Of a stretch of 64,000 bases of DNA, positions 51,014-61,400 are shown in pieces. Every line of letters begins with the position of its first letter. The first letter of the stretch is position 1. Position numbers and translations under genes: made by a program. The stretch is from Bacteroidota bacterium. GTDB taxonomy: Bacteria > Bacteroidota > Bacteroidia > CAILMK01. The notes under the pieces are model-generated. The model had not been told where the DNA came from. It was given only the letters and a program-made list of their open reading frames with translations, and did no database searches. The stretch covers positions 1 to 64,000 of the forward strand of contig JABDBQ010000011.1 in the NCBI GenBank assembly GCA_013288555.1, given 5' to 3'.

Positions 51014-54000
51014 TTATTTCCTGGCCTGTAATTCTCCGATCAATGTATTTTGACTTCTGATACGACGGGATAAAATGGTTAAAATGCCCTGGGCAACCTC
51101 AGGCCTTTCTTCTATGAGTTCGTTGAATTCTAATTGATCAATGCGTAAGAGCAGGCAATCATTAAGCGCCGTAGCTGTGGCAGATCGCGGTTCAGGATCC
51201 AGAAGGGCAAGTTCTCCAAAAAGATCCCTGCTGTGAAGGACGGAAAGTTCTTTGCCGTCAATATGAATGGAAATATCTCCTTCGCAGATGATATAAAGGC
51301 AGTTACCAAGGTCGTCTTTTACAAATATGTCTTCTCCTTTCCGCTTGCGTTCTTCTCTGGCAATACCTGCAATACCAACCAATATATTTTCAGGTGTTGC
51401 GGCAAACATATTGGCGCTCTTCAGGATCAGGATCTTTTCAATTTCGAGCATGGATTCTTTTTCAGAATGCCCTTTATGCCCATGATGCTTTTCTTCTTTC
51501 ATATCTGTTAAGATTTGATTTTTTTTATTGGTGGCTAACAAAGTTTTATTTGCAGATTCAGCACATTCTGAAAGCAGTTTGTTCCCTGAAATCAAATATC
51601 GCCCATGAATTTTCTCATCAAACTGTAGACAGAATTTGTAAAGAGTTATGGCCTTGGTCCATTGAAGAAAGGGGTTGTTTTTTTCGCGGAGAATACTGTT
51701 GATAATCCCTTGCCTGCTTTGATGTGCATCGGGTTCCATGAGTTTTGACAGCAGCTCAATCTTATGATCTCCCGGAATATCTTCAAGCATAGGGAAAAGC
51801 TTCATTTTTAGATCTCTGTCAATAATATTTTCGAGATATTCCAATGCATTGGCGCGGTTTTCTTTATCGGGAGAACCATACGCTGTTTTCGCTTTTTGAA
51901 TGACATTCCTGTCATGCAAAAAAGAAAGCAAATAAAACAAACGGGTTTTTGAATTTTCAATTTCATGCTCCAATGCTGATTTGAGATAGTTGTTTTCAGC
52001 CTCTGTTGAAACCTGCTCGAATATCTGGAGGCAATGAAAAGAAAACTGCAATTCTTTTTCCAGTTTACCAGAAATATATAGGTTGTATTTTTTTACATCT
52101 GATCTGTTGCGATCAATGGCTTTCAAGACTTCATCAAGTGTTTCAGCATGTGCATTTTCAAAATAGTCATTGAATAAGATTTCAAGTGCCTGTGGACCGC
52201 CGATCCGGGAACAGATTTTAATTGCTTCTGTTTCATAATTTTCACGAAATTCCGGTTTTTTAATATATTCAAAAACCGGGGCCCCGATCTGACTCAATGC
52301 CTCCAGGGTTGCCTTTTTCAAAAATTTATTGTCAAGGTATGGAACCAGGGGTTCTATCAATTTTGGGTTTCCTATCCGGCCACAGGCATTTATTGCAGCT
52401 TTCTGTACCTCAGGGTTTTCGTGATGGATGAGTTCAAGCACCGGTTTGTAGTAATTCCTAAAGCCAAGTTCACCGATAATATCAATGGCGATGATAAGGT
52501 CTTCAATATTCCTGGATTCCAACATTTTAAGTAATTGCTGACCGCCGATAATCATGGGTTCCAAGTCGCCACTTTTTAGAAATCCTTTTATGGCAGCAGC
52601 CCTGATTACAGGATTCGGATTGTCCAATACCTGGGCAATCCGGTCGATAATGTCTTCATATTGGCTGCAGTAAAGTTTTATTGCTGCCTCACATACTTCT
52701 CCTGAAAGATCAGCATTTATTATGTTGATTAAGATTTCACTATTTGTCTTTAATTTTAATGCATACATCGTATTCAATGTATACAACCGAACTTCCATAA
52801 CGGGGTGGGAAAGGAGCTGAGGAATGGCCGATTCAAAAACAGGAATATGCGTTTTTGATAATATCTCACTTGCATAAATTACTTCGTCAGGGCGCTCGCT
52901 CTTTAGCCTGGCTTTTAAAATCTTCACCGAACTTTCATCACCCAGGTTCAATTCGCCGCTGTCTATCATTCTTTTATTTATAGCCGTGCGCAAGGCATCC
53001 ATATATTTTCGTGCCGCGAAGAATATGAGTACAATCCAGATCATAATCAGCACGATCAATATATAATTGATCTTATACAGGTTTACATTATGATATACCA
53101 GTATACCTATATACAATGACAAGCCGCTGATTCCCAATCCTAACGGGTCGATTATTCCACTGATGATACTATGCGCTTTATGTCTCGCATCCGCTGGTAA
53201 AGGTTGAAAAAGTGCGAGAAACAACGGCTCATAAAGTACAGCTTTAAATATTTCAGAAAACACAATCATAATGGTAAAAAACCACATGATAATATATTCC
53301 CCCTGGTATATTCTGTCGATAATTACCATGCTTATACACATCAGGATCAGAAAAAGGGGTAGCGCCAAAAGACTTCTTCTAACCCCGAGTCTTTCAATGG
53401 CTTTGCCTGAGAAAAGCAGTTTGCAAAGGATAATAATTCCATTAGAGATAGCAAATACTATGGCAAAAAATTGATCCAGTTCCTTCAATGTGTGAAACTT
53501 ATGTTCTACACCGGATAAAAACGAAAATTCAATAAAAGTAATGACGATGGCTGCCGTTAAATAGAGTATTGAGAGTGCCATAACCAGTTCCGATTGAAAA
53601 AAACGCGAAAGAAAACTTATTCCTGCCGGTTTGCGATGCACGTGTTCTACGGAATGATGCTCAAAATGTGATGGCTTCATTTTTGAAAATAAAAGCTTGA
53701 GAATCAAGGCTCCTGCAAGAAAAGCCACGGTAGAAATAATGAGCAGGTTAGACCCTCCTCCCAGGTAAGGAGCCAGCAGGAACACCATAAGTGAGCCCAG
53801 TAATTTGGCAGGCACATCTCCAACACTGATGAGTCCATATAATCTTTTGGCCTGCCTTACATCAAAAATATAGCTGGAAAGAGTCCAGAATTCTGTATCA
53901 ACCTGTAAGTTAACTACCTGGTATAATATATAAATCGCAAAGGGTATCCAAAGAACTTTAAAACTCAGTGCCCCTATAAAAAAGAGAAAAATAGTGATGG

Positions 54001-54274
54001 CAACAAAGATGACAATTGCCATAAGCATTTTAGGTGGCGGCCATCTGTGGCTTAAGGAATCGTTTAGTTTACCCAGCAAAGAAAGAACTACGGCTGAGCA
54101 CATGAATACAAGCGGGAGGGATTCTATTTCAAACCGGGAAAGAAATAATGCATTAGCTACGATGAAAAGAACTGAAATACCGATACCCTGGAAGAAATAA
54201 TGCAATAAGAGATAACCCACATACATGGATTCTCCTTGTCTCACATTTAAAAACCTACTTATTCTCTCCTTCAT
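51014..54274 (-). CDS. Transporter-like membrane protein fused to HEAT repeats and a cNMP-binding domain
   Basis: About 1086 residues from ATG 54274; an upstream TTG at 54319 is also possible. Residues 1-430 have about 12 hydrophobic helices, resembling ATP:ADP antiporter/MFS proteins (GESMYVGYLLLHYFFQGIGISVLFIVANALFLSRF). Residues 450-850 contain HEAT-like pairs (NPNPVIRAAAIKGFLKSGD, NPEVQKAAINACGRIGNPKLIEPL). The last 130 residues form a cyclic-nucleotide-binding domain with a good phosphate-binding cassette FGELALLDPEPRSATATA. The design suggests a membrane protein gated by cAMP or a similar ligand through a solenoid. Nucleotide and transport substrate are unknown. Confidence 0.8.
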   Translation of the reverse strand: MKERISRFLNVRQGESMYVGYLLLHYFFQGIGISVLFIVANALFLSRFEIESLPLVFMCSAVVLSLLGKLNDSLSHRWPPPKMLMAIVIFVAITIFLFFIGALSFKVLWIPFAIYILYQVVNLQVDTEFWTLSSYIFDVRQAKRLYGLISVGDVPAKLLGSLMVFLLAPYLGGGSNLLIISTVAFLAGALILKLLFSKMKPSHFEHHSVEHVHRKPAGISFLSRFFQSELVMALSILYLTAAIVITFIEFSFLSGVEHKFHTLKELDQFFAIVFAISNGIIILCKLLFSGKAIERLGVRRSLLALPLFLILMCISMVIIDRIYQGEYIIMWFFTIMIVFSEIFKAVLYEPLFLALFQPLPADARHKAHSIISGIIDPLGLGISGLSLYIGILVYHNVNLYKINYILIVLIMIWIVLIFFAARKYMDALRTAINKRMIDSGELNLGDESSVKILKARLKSERPDEVIYASEILSKTHIPVFESAIPQLLSHPVMEVRLYTLNTMYALKLKTNSEILINIINADLSGEVCEAAIKLYCSQYEDIIDRIAQVLDNPNPVIRAAAIKGFLKSGDLEPMIIGGQQLLKMLESRNIEDLIIAIDIIGELGFRNYYKPVLELIHHENPEVQKAAINACGRIGNPKLIEPLVPYLDNKFLKKATLEALSQIGAPVFEYIKKPEFRENYETEAIKICSRIGGPQALEILFNDYFENAHAETLDEVLKAIDRNRSDVKKYNLYISGKLEKELQFSFHCLQIFEQVSTEAENNYLKSALEHEIENSKTRLFYLLSFLHDRNVIQKAKTAYGSPDKENRANALEYLENIIDRDLKMKLFPMLEDIPGDHKIELLSKLMEPDAHQSRQGIINSILREKNNPFLQWTKAITLYKFCLQFDEKIHGRYLISGNKLLSECAESANKTLLATNKKNQILTDMKEEKHHGHKGHSEKESMLEIEKILILKSANMFAATPENILVGIAGIAREERKRKGEDIFVKDDLGNCLYIICEGDISIHIDGKELSVLHSRDLFGELALLDPEPRSATATALNDCLLLRIDQLEFNELIEERPEVAQGILTILSRRIRSQNTLIGELQARK

Positions 54275-54360
54275 AAACGCTTTCAGCTTCAAACCGGTAA
54301 TATTAGGAAATTTTATCAAGCTTTTGCCACCTGATCTCCCCAGTCCTAAAAATTTACGAT

Positions 54361-55407
54361 CTAACTGAAGTTGATATCAACGTCTTTTTCAATGGGTTTT
54401 CCCTGCAGGATGTACTCAGCCAGCTGCAGGGCAAAATACGGTGCCAGGATCACGCCTTTGGTGCCTAAGCCATTTAATATGAACATTTTGTCATTGATAT
54501 GACTTTTGCCCAATAAAGGCCTTCTCTGTTTTACAGCAGGTCGTATGCCTGCCTCATGATTGAGAATTTCAAATGGCAATTCCGTTATTTTTTTTAATTT
54601 ACCTATCAGTTCTTTGCGTCCCTTTTCGGTGGGTAGCGTTGTGAGATCATCCCATTCATATGTGGAACCCATTTTATAAATATCATTGCCAACAGGCACA
54701 AGATATCCGGTTGACATCAGGATATTTTCCGCATATAATCCCGGAATCCGAACGGTTAGAATTTCGCCCTTCGCAAGATTAAAGGGTAAGCCCGGGAAAT
54801 ATGGATTTTCAGTTGCGCGATATCCTTCACAAAATATAATAGAGCAGGCCTGAAAATCTCCCCAAACTATATTTAATTCGTTGATTATAATATCATTATA
54901 CGCAAAATTGGATTCCACGAAACTATGCTGTTGGTCAAGGTATTTCCTGAAAGCGGTAATCAGCAATAATGTGTCGATATACCCACCGCCTTTTATTTCG
55001 CATGAGGCATATTTATTGCCTGATTCCGAAGCCGTAAAGCCCGCGATATATTTTTTTTTGTCATCCTGGATTGACCTTTCATACACTTCTTTTTCTTCCT
55101 CGCCTGATAGATATTTTACTATAGGCAGTTTATAAAGTAATTTTTTGCCAAGAATGACTTCCATATCCTTGTAAACAGTTTCTGCACATGGAAGTAATTC
55201 ATCTATGAGCCAGGATTTTACAAATCTTCTGCCGGTGACCGGGTTAAATAATCCGCCTGCAATCATTGAAGATGAGCTGACACCGTTGTCAACCACCAGG
55301 ATTCGCTTACCAGCTTTAATCAGGTGATAAGCCATCATAGTACCTGCAATACCCTGTCCTACAATGAGGTAGTCAATTTTAATCTGCTTATTAAAATTAG
55401 AATCCAA
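54361..55407 (-). CDS. FAD-dependent oxidoreductase, DAO family
   Basis: About 348 residues if it begins at TTG 55407, overlapping the peptidase stop; an in-frame ATG at 55458 gives a 62-base overlap and a less natural N-terminus. IDYLIVGQGIAGTMMAYHLIKAGKRILVVDNG is the FAD-binding beta-alpha-beta GxGxxG motif, and GLFNPVTGRRFVKSW and EAGIRPAVKQRRPLLGK plus LGTKGVILAPYFA are features of glycine/D-amino-acid-oxidase-like (DAO) enzymes. Probably oxidises a secondary amine or amino acid using O2 or quinone. Coupling with the peptidase gene is tight, function of the pair unclear. Confidence 0.8.
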   Translation of the reverse strand: MDSNFNKQIKIDYLIVGQGIAGTMMAYHLIKAGKRILVVDNGVSSSSMIAGGLFNPVTGRRFVKSWLIDELLPCAETVYKDMEVILGKKLLYKLPIVKYLSGEEEKEVYERSIQDDKKKYIAGFTASESGNKYASCEIKGGGYIDTLLLITAFRKYLDQQHSFVESNFAYNDIIINELNIVWGDFQACSIIFCEGYRATENPYFPGLPFNLAKGEILTVRIPGLYAENILMSTGYLVPVGNDIYKMGSTYEWDDLTTLPTEKGRKELIGKLKKITELPFEILNHEAGIRPAVKQRRPLLGKSHINDKMFILNGLGTKGVILAPYFALQLAEYILQGKPIEKDVDINFS

Positions 55408-58288
55408 AGATCTGTTCCAGGTTAAGTTCTTCAATTTTACCGTATCTGGCCAGGTCATTTAAATTGATTTTGTCTTTTGCACCTAAAACGCACAATGTAT
55501 ATTTGGGTGATGCGTAATTTTCCCTGTGAAATTTTTCAAGATCATTCATGCCGAGTTTATCTAAAGAATTGTAAATATCTTCCCTTATATCATGATCATT
55601 CCCCATTCTAACAGCCTGGTCATAATTCATGAGGATATCACTGCGAATGATTCTTTGTGCTTCGATCTGCCCGATCAATCCTTTTCTGGCATTTTCCAGG
55701 AGAACATCTGTTGCAGGCAAATGATGTAATAAATCATTCATTCCATCGACGGCTTCTGTTATTTTATCTGCCTGTGTACCAATAAATGCGGTCGTAAAAA
55801 ATGGGTCGTTTCTTCGATTTGGCGTTTCAAACCTGGAATACGTGCTATAAGCCAAAGCTTTAGATTCCCTAAGGGTCTGAAACACGATAGAGCCCATGCT
55901 TCCTCCAAAATATTCATTGAACAAAGTTGCCACAGAAAGTTCATCAACATTGTATTTCCCGGCTTTTGCCACCCAGTAAATATTTGCCTGAACCATATCA
56001 AAATCAGCGAAATAAACCTTATTCTCCTCAACATCCTGCGCTGTAAATTTTAGTGCATCCGGATAAGGTTTTAATTCTGACGGTGTCCGGTGTCTGGTAT
56101 TCAAAGTATGCACCAGATCATTTTGATCAGCGGGGCCGTAGTAATATATTTTGTGTTTGTACCCGCACAGGTTCTTGATGTATTCTGTTAGTTGTTCCGG
56201 CTTTATTTTTTTGAGTTCCTCATTGCTAAGGTTATTGTTAAAAGGATTCCGCGGTCCGTATTTTGCATAAGCCACCATGCCGCGCATGAGGATTATATCC
56301 TTGTTTTTCTTTTGATTTTCACGGTCCTGGATTGTGTTTTCTATGAGCGCATCCAGAGCATCCCTGTCCGGTTTTGCATGGTTAAGTAGTTCTTCAAACA
56401 ATGTGATAGAGGCATCAAAATTTTCCTGCAAACCCGTGAGGTATATGTACGTTCTGTCATTCGAAGCAGATACGCCGAAATTGGCCGCCAGTTTATAAAA
56501 TTCATTGCTTATGTCTTCAGCGCTTTTGTTGCCCGCGCCTAAAAACTGGAGATAGTTTGCCGCCAATGGAAGCATTGAATCATTATCTTTACCCATGTCC
56601 AGGAAATAATACAGTGTAAAACGTTCATTTTCTGTATTTTTCAAATACCAGAGCGGTACGCCATGACTCAGGGTTGATATTGAAACCTGGTTTTTATAAT
56701 CCAGAAATACAGGTTTTAATGGTTTTGCCGGCGCATGAAGTATTTCATTCGCAAATTCGGAAATATCATCCCGGTTAAGTGTTACCTGTGTGATAGGTGG
56801 TTTAGGCACTTTAATAATATTCTTATCTTCTCCGATTCGCTTGTAAACTACAGTATAATCATTTGTATACCATGCATTGGCAAATGCAATAACATCTTTT
56901 TTACTGATCTTTTTCAGTTCCGTTTTTTCAGCCACTACATCTGCCCAGTTTCTTCCGGTAACAAAGGCATCCATAATGCTGAAAGTGCGGGAGGTATTGT
57001 TCTCCTGTTTTTGCATTTCTTCAATGCGAATGTTATTTATGATTGCAGTAATGAGTCCCGGTTCAAACTGGCCTGTTTTAATTTTGCCGATTTGTTCCAA
57101 AAGCAAATTTTCCACCTCTTCAAGTTTTTGCCCGGCTATGGGAGTTCCCTGTAGTATCTGGTAACTGTAATCCTTGTTAGAACCATAATCCGCATAAGCC
57201 TCCAATACTTTCTGGCTTTTAACAAGATTGATATCGATGAGTCCGGCTTTATCGTTGTACAACAATGAGTTGGTTATTTTCAACAAGAGCGCTTCTTTTG
57301 TCCCTGCACCTGGAAAACGAAATGCGATTTCTACTTCTTCCGCTTTTGGCCCCAGTACTGTTTTAACAGTTGGTTCTGTTTTTTCTATTTCAGGCTGAAA
57401 ACTGAAACCAGGTATTGGTTTTGACTGCAGCTCCGAAAAATATTTATCTACCAACATGATAGCAATATCCGGATCAAGGTCCCCTGCCAGGATCATGGCC
57501 ATATTGTTGGGCACATAGTATGTATTATAATATTCCTTAATACTTTTAAGAGAAGGATTTTTAAGATGTTCTATGGTGCCAATGGTTGTTTGCGTGCCAT
57601 AGGGGTGGTTTCTGAACAATCCTGCAAGCAATGCCTCATGTATCTTAACATCATCATTATCAAGACCCCTGTTTTTTTCTTCATATACGGCCTCGAGTTC
57701 CGTATGAAATAACCTGAATACAGGGCTTCTGAAGCGCTCTCCTTCCAGTTTCAGCCAGTTTTCAAGTTCATTTGCCGGAATATTGTTGATATATACAGTT
57801 TCCTCAACCGAAGTAAAGGCATTGGTACCCGTAGCTCCCAGGGCAGTAGCCATTTTGTCATATTCGTTAGGAATGGCATATTTTGCAGCAATACCGGATA
57901 CTTCATCGATCTTTTTATAGATTTCCTTCCTCAGGGCTTCATCAGTAGTATGATTATAGTCTTCATACAACTGGTCTATCTGATCCAGGTATATTTTTTC
58001 GGTAGCATAATCTTTGGTGCCGTACCTGTCGGTGCCTTTGAACATCATGTGCTCCAGGTAATGGGCCAGCCCTGTATGATCTGATGGGTCATTTTTACTG
58101 CCTGCTTTAACGGCTACAAATGCCTGGATACGGGGTTCGGTTTTATTTACACTCAATATTACCGTTAATCCGTTGTCAAGGGTATAATACCTGACACCCA
58201 GCGGATCGCCGGTAACAGTAGTGTATGGATATTTTTTCTGGGTATCTGTGCCGGAATTTTTTTCCTGGGCAGTTGCTGATATGCTCAT
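55397..58288 (-). CDS. M16 family zinc metallopeptidase (two-unit)
   Basis: The 963-residue protein has two M16 halves in one chain (pitrilysin-like). The active N-terminal half has the inverted zinc motif HYLEH (76-80) with LEAVYEEKNR downstream for the third zinc ligand. The inactive half shows FGVSASNDRTYIYLTGLQENF and FNEYFGGSMGSIVFQTLRESKALAYS. Such proteins clear peptides in the periplasm or at the membrane. The N-terminus MSISATAQEKNSG ends like a signal peptide (ATAQ) but its hydrophobic core is outside the ORF: in-frame codons upstream (KFYFNILISK) lack a usual start, so the start codon may be non-standard or lost. Confidence 0.9.
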   Translation of the reverse strand: MSISATAQEKNSGTDTQKKYPYTTVTGDPLGVRYYTLDNGLTVILSVNKTEPRIQAFVAVKAGSKNDPSDHTGLAHYLEHMMFKGTDRYGTKDYATEKIYLDQIDQLYEDYNHTTDEALRKEIYKKIDEVSGIAAKYAIPNEYDKMATALGATGTNAFTSVEETVYINNIPANELENWLKLEGERFRSPVFRLFHTELEAVYEEKNRGLDNDDVKIHEALLAGLFRNHPYGTQTTIGTIEHLKNPSLKSIKEYYNTYYVPNNMAMILAGDLDPDIAIMLVDKYFSELQSKPIPGFSFQPEIEKTEPTVKTVLGPKAEEVEIAFRFPGAGTKEALLLKITNSLLYNDKAGLIDINLVKSQKVLEAYADYGSNKDYSYQILQGTPIAGQKLEEVENLLLEQIGKIKTGQFEPGLITAIINNIRIEEMQKQENNTSRTFSIMDAFVTGRNWADVVAEKTELKKISKKDVIAFANAWYTNDYTVVYKRIGEDKNIIKVPKPPITQVTLNRDDISEFANEILHAPAKPLKPVFLDYKNQVSISTLSHGVPLWYLKNTENERFTLYYFLDMGKDNDSMLPLAANYLQFLGAGNKSAEDISNEFYKLAANFGVSASNDRTYIYLTGLQENFDASITLFEELLNHAKPDRDALDALIENTIQDRENQKKNKDIILMRGMVAYAKYGPRNPFNNNLSNEELKKIKPEQLTEYIKNLCGYKHKIYYYGPADQNDLVHTLNTRHRTPSELKPYPDALKFTAQDVEENKVYFADFDMVQANIYWVAKAGKYNVDELSVATLFNEYFGGSMGSIVFQTLRESKALAYSTYSRFETPNRRNDPFFTTAFIGTQADKITEAVDGMNDLLHHLPATDVLLENARKGLIGQIEAQRIIRSDILMNYDQAVRMGNDHDIREDIYNSLDKLGMNDLEKFHRENYASPKYTLCVLGAKDKINLNDLARYGKIEELNLEQIFGF

Positions 58289-58434
58289 TTTAGATATTAA
58301 AATATTGAAATAGAACTTGATTTAAACGCAATCGAATATCGTATTTTTTCTTTGCTATGTGCCGACTGCAAAAAACATGCACAACTTCAATTAAGGACAA
58401 AAAATATTGAATTATGAAATTAATAGGCAATTTA

Positions 58435-61400
58435 TCAGGGCAGCACTGTTACATTTCCCTGGAAAAAGTAAAGGTTGTTATCTACGCCCTTTACATCAAT
58501 GAGGTATTTATAAACATCATTGATTGGTTTCGCTCCTTTGAATGAACCATTCCATGAATCTTTAATGTTATGGGATTCAAAAACAAGGGTTCCCCAGCGA
58601 TCATATATCCTGATATGATATTCGTTGATGAACAAGCCTTTTATGTCTAAAGAATCGTTCAGGCCGTCATTATTGGGTGTAAAAGCATTAGGCACAAAAA
58701 CCCTTGTTTTTGCCTGGATGCATGCGACATTAGAAATGCTGCTTATTGCCAGGTTTTGATCAGGATTTGATGGGGGGCCGTTTCTATGCGCAATCACCCT
58801 ATAGCAATATTGCGGTAATGAGTTAAGGTCAGTAGAATAATCAATAAAGGTTGTATCGCTGCCCGATTTTGTTCTGCCCAGCGTGTCAAATTTTCCGCTC
58901 GTGTTTTCAAAATCTATTTCATAATATCTCACTCCTTCCGGCCATGACCTGTAAGCCGTCCAGTTCAGTATAGGTCTTACATCCTGGGTGGTATCTGCTT
59001 TCAGTAAAATAGTTTTAGCTATATTCCCATGTTCACTGATATCTCCGCAGCTATCCATAAGGCTCAGGCGGTAGGAATAAGAATTGTTGTGAACATCCGC
59101 TTTTGAATCATAGTAAGAAAATGTAGTGCTGTTAAATGGCGTATCTAAAATATTGTATTTCACACCATCATAAGATTTTTCCAGGATCCATTTTCTTACT
59201 TTCAAAGAAGGTATATTGCTCCATTCAATAAGAACGTTACGGTTATCAGGAACGGTAGCGTCTATCAGCTGAGGATTAGGAAGTTTAGGTATATGAACGG
59301 GTAAAGTGGTGCTGGTATCACTCCATGAAAACTGTCCATAGCCGCCACTTTCATAGGCTTTGATTTTGTATGTAACCGGTTTATAGCATATTATATTTGA
59401 ATCGATATACTGTAAGGTGTCAGGCCCCACAAAATTAAGCGGGATATAAGAATTTGAATAATAACTTTTTCTGAATACCTGGTATTTTAATACATTCCAT
59501 CCTACATAAGGAGTCCATGAAATTAGCGCCTCATCAACACCCGGTCTGGCCGTAACATCCATGCTGCAGTGTACAGGGGAATGCAATGAGTAATGACCGC
59601 AGATATTGCGTGATTGTACATTAAAGCAATATACATTCTTCAGGGTATTAAGTTTGCCAATATTTATTACGGTATCATTCAAATTAAGCGTGCTGTCGAC
59701 GGGTATAAAATTACCGTTTATATCTTCCATATAGATGATATAACTATGAAAATCCACATCAATAAATTTTGAAAAATCAATTTCAACACTGGTGTCACTT
59801 GCTACTGTAACGCGGTATAACACAGGTGGGGGCGGTGGTATGGTGTCTCCAACCAGGATGGCAGCTTTGCGGATGAGCGAATCTGTACATGCCTTATAAT
59901 TTTCAGCAAATAATGAAACGGTGTACAACCCTTTTTTTACATACATGTGGGTCGGATTAATCGAAGTAGATGAATCACCGTCCCCGAAATGCCAAAGCCT
60001 TGATTTAATGGCAGTGTCACTTTTAGACGTATCGGTAAACTGGTTAATGGTGCCTACACAACTTGTTGCCGGTGATTTGAAACCAGCTATAATCCCCCCT
60101 ATTTTTATTTTTCTGATAATCATGCCGACACAGCCATGGCTGTTGGTAACTGTAAGCCCAAGATCATAAGTCCCGTTCTTTTTATAAACATGAGTTGGAT
60201 TTTGTGCAGATGATTTAGCAGTGCTGTCTCCAAAATCCCAGGACCACGATACGAGAGTCCCGCCATTAGCATGCGCTACAGATCTGTCATAAAAAAAGGT
60301 AGGGAATCCTGAACAAATGGAATCAAAAACAAAATCAGGGGTTGGAAGTGAATCAACGATTATAGTATCCTTGATGGGCAAAGCATAAGAGCAATTAAAA
60401 CTATCGCTAAGAATAAGGACAGGGGTATAATTTCTGGCAGATACATATGTATTCGTAAATACGGCATTGGTATCTATATTTCCGTCTCCGGCATCCCAGG
60501 TAAATTTCTTGGCATTTTTTGATAACGCAGTAAAATTAACAGTAAGGGGAACACAACCGCGATGGGGGCTTTCGCTGTAGGAACCTACGGCACCTTTTAT
60601 CTTAATAATGCCCGGTATGGTTATAGAGTCCTGGCATCCCAATGAATCTGTGATTTTAAGGCTTACTGTATAACTTCCGGGTAAAAAATAAACTTTACTC
60701 GGACTTTCGGTAAATACATGCGGCGATCCATCCCCAAAATCCCACTCATATCCAGTATATCCTCCGAAAACAAAGTGTGATTTATCGATAAAATTGACAG
60801 GATATGGAGGGCAATTGTTTAGATCTGTAGTGCTGTAACTAAAATTAGCCTTTGAAAATGATTTTTTAACTTTAAGAATTTTGGAAATAGTATCAGCACA
60901 TCCGTTCATATCCGTCATTTTCAGGGTGACTTTGTAAGTGCCGTTTTTGGCATATCCATATACTGGATTGCGCTGATTTGATTTGGCGGAACCATCGCCA
61001 AAATCCCAGAGATAGTTGAATGGACCCAGGCCACTGTCAGTAGGGGTAAATATGTATAAGGTCGTGGTGCAGGTATATCCTGAATCGATTGTAAAGTCAG
61101 CTATTGGCTGAGAAGGATATACTATCTGTGAATAAAAATTCGTACATAATGGATCAGATTCAGTAAGATAATTTGTGTAGCCCCAGTTCTGGTTTGTTGG
61201 CGGTGTCTTAAAAGTATAAAACATCGTGTCTGCCGTATCTTTCAGAATAGTTCCATCGCCCATATTGTAGGCTCTGGAAATAATACTAGAATCCGCGTTT
61301 GGAATTTCAATCATCCGGATCTTCAATGGCACGCATCCGCTGTTTTTATCGATAATAAATTTTGGTAATGGGCCGCCAACTTTTACGGGAGGCGTTATTA

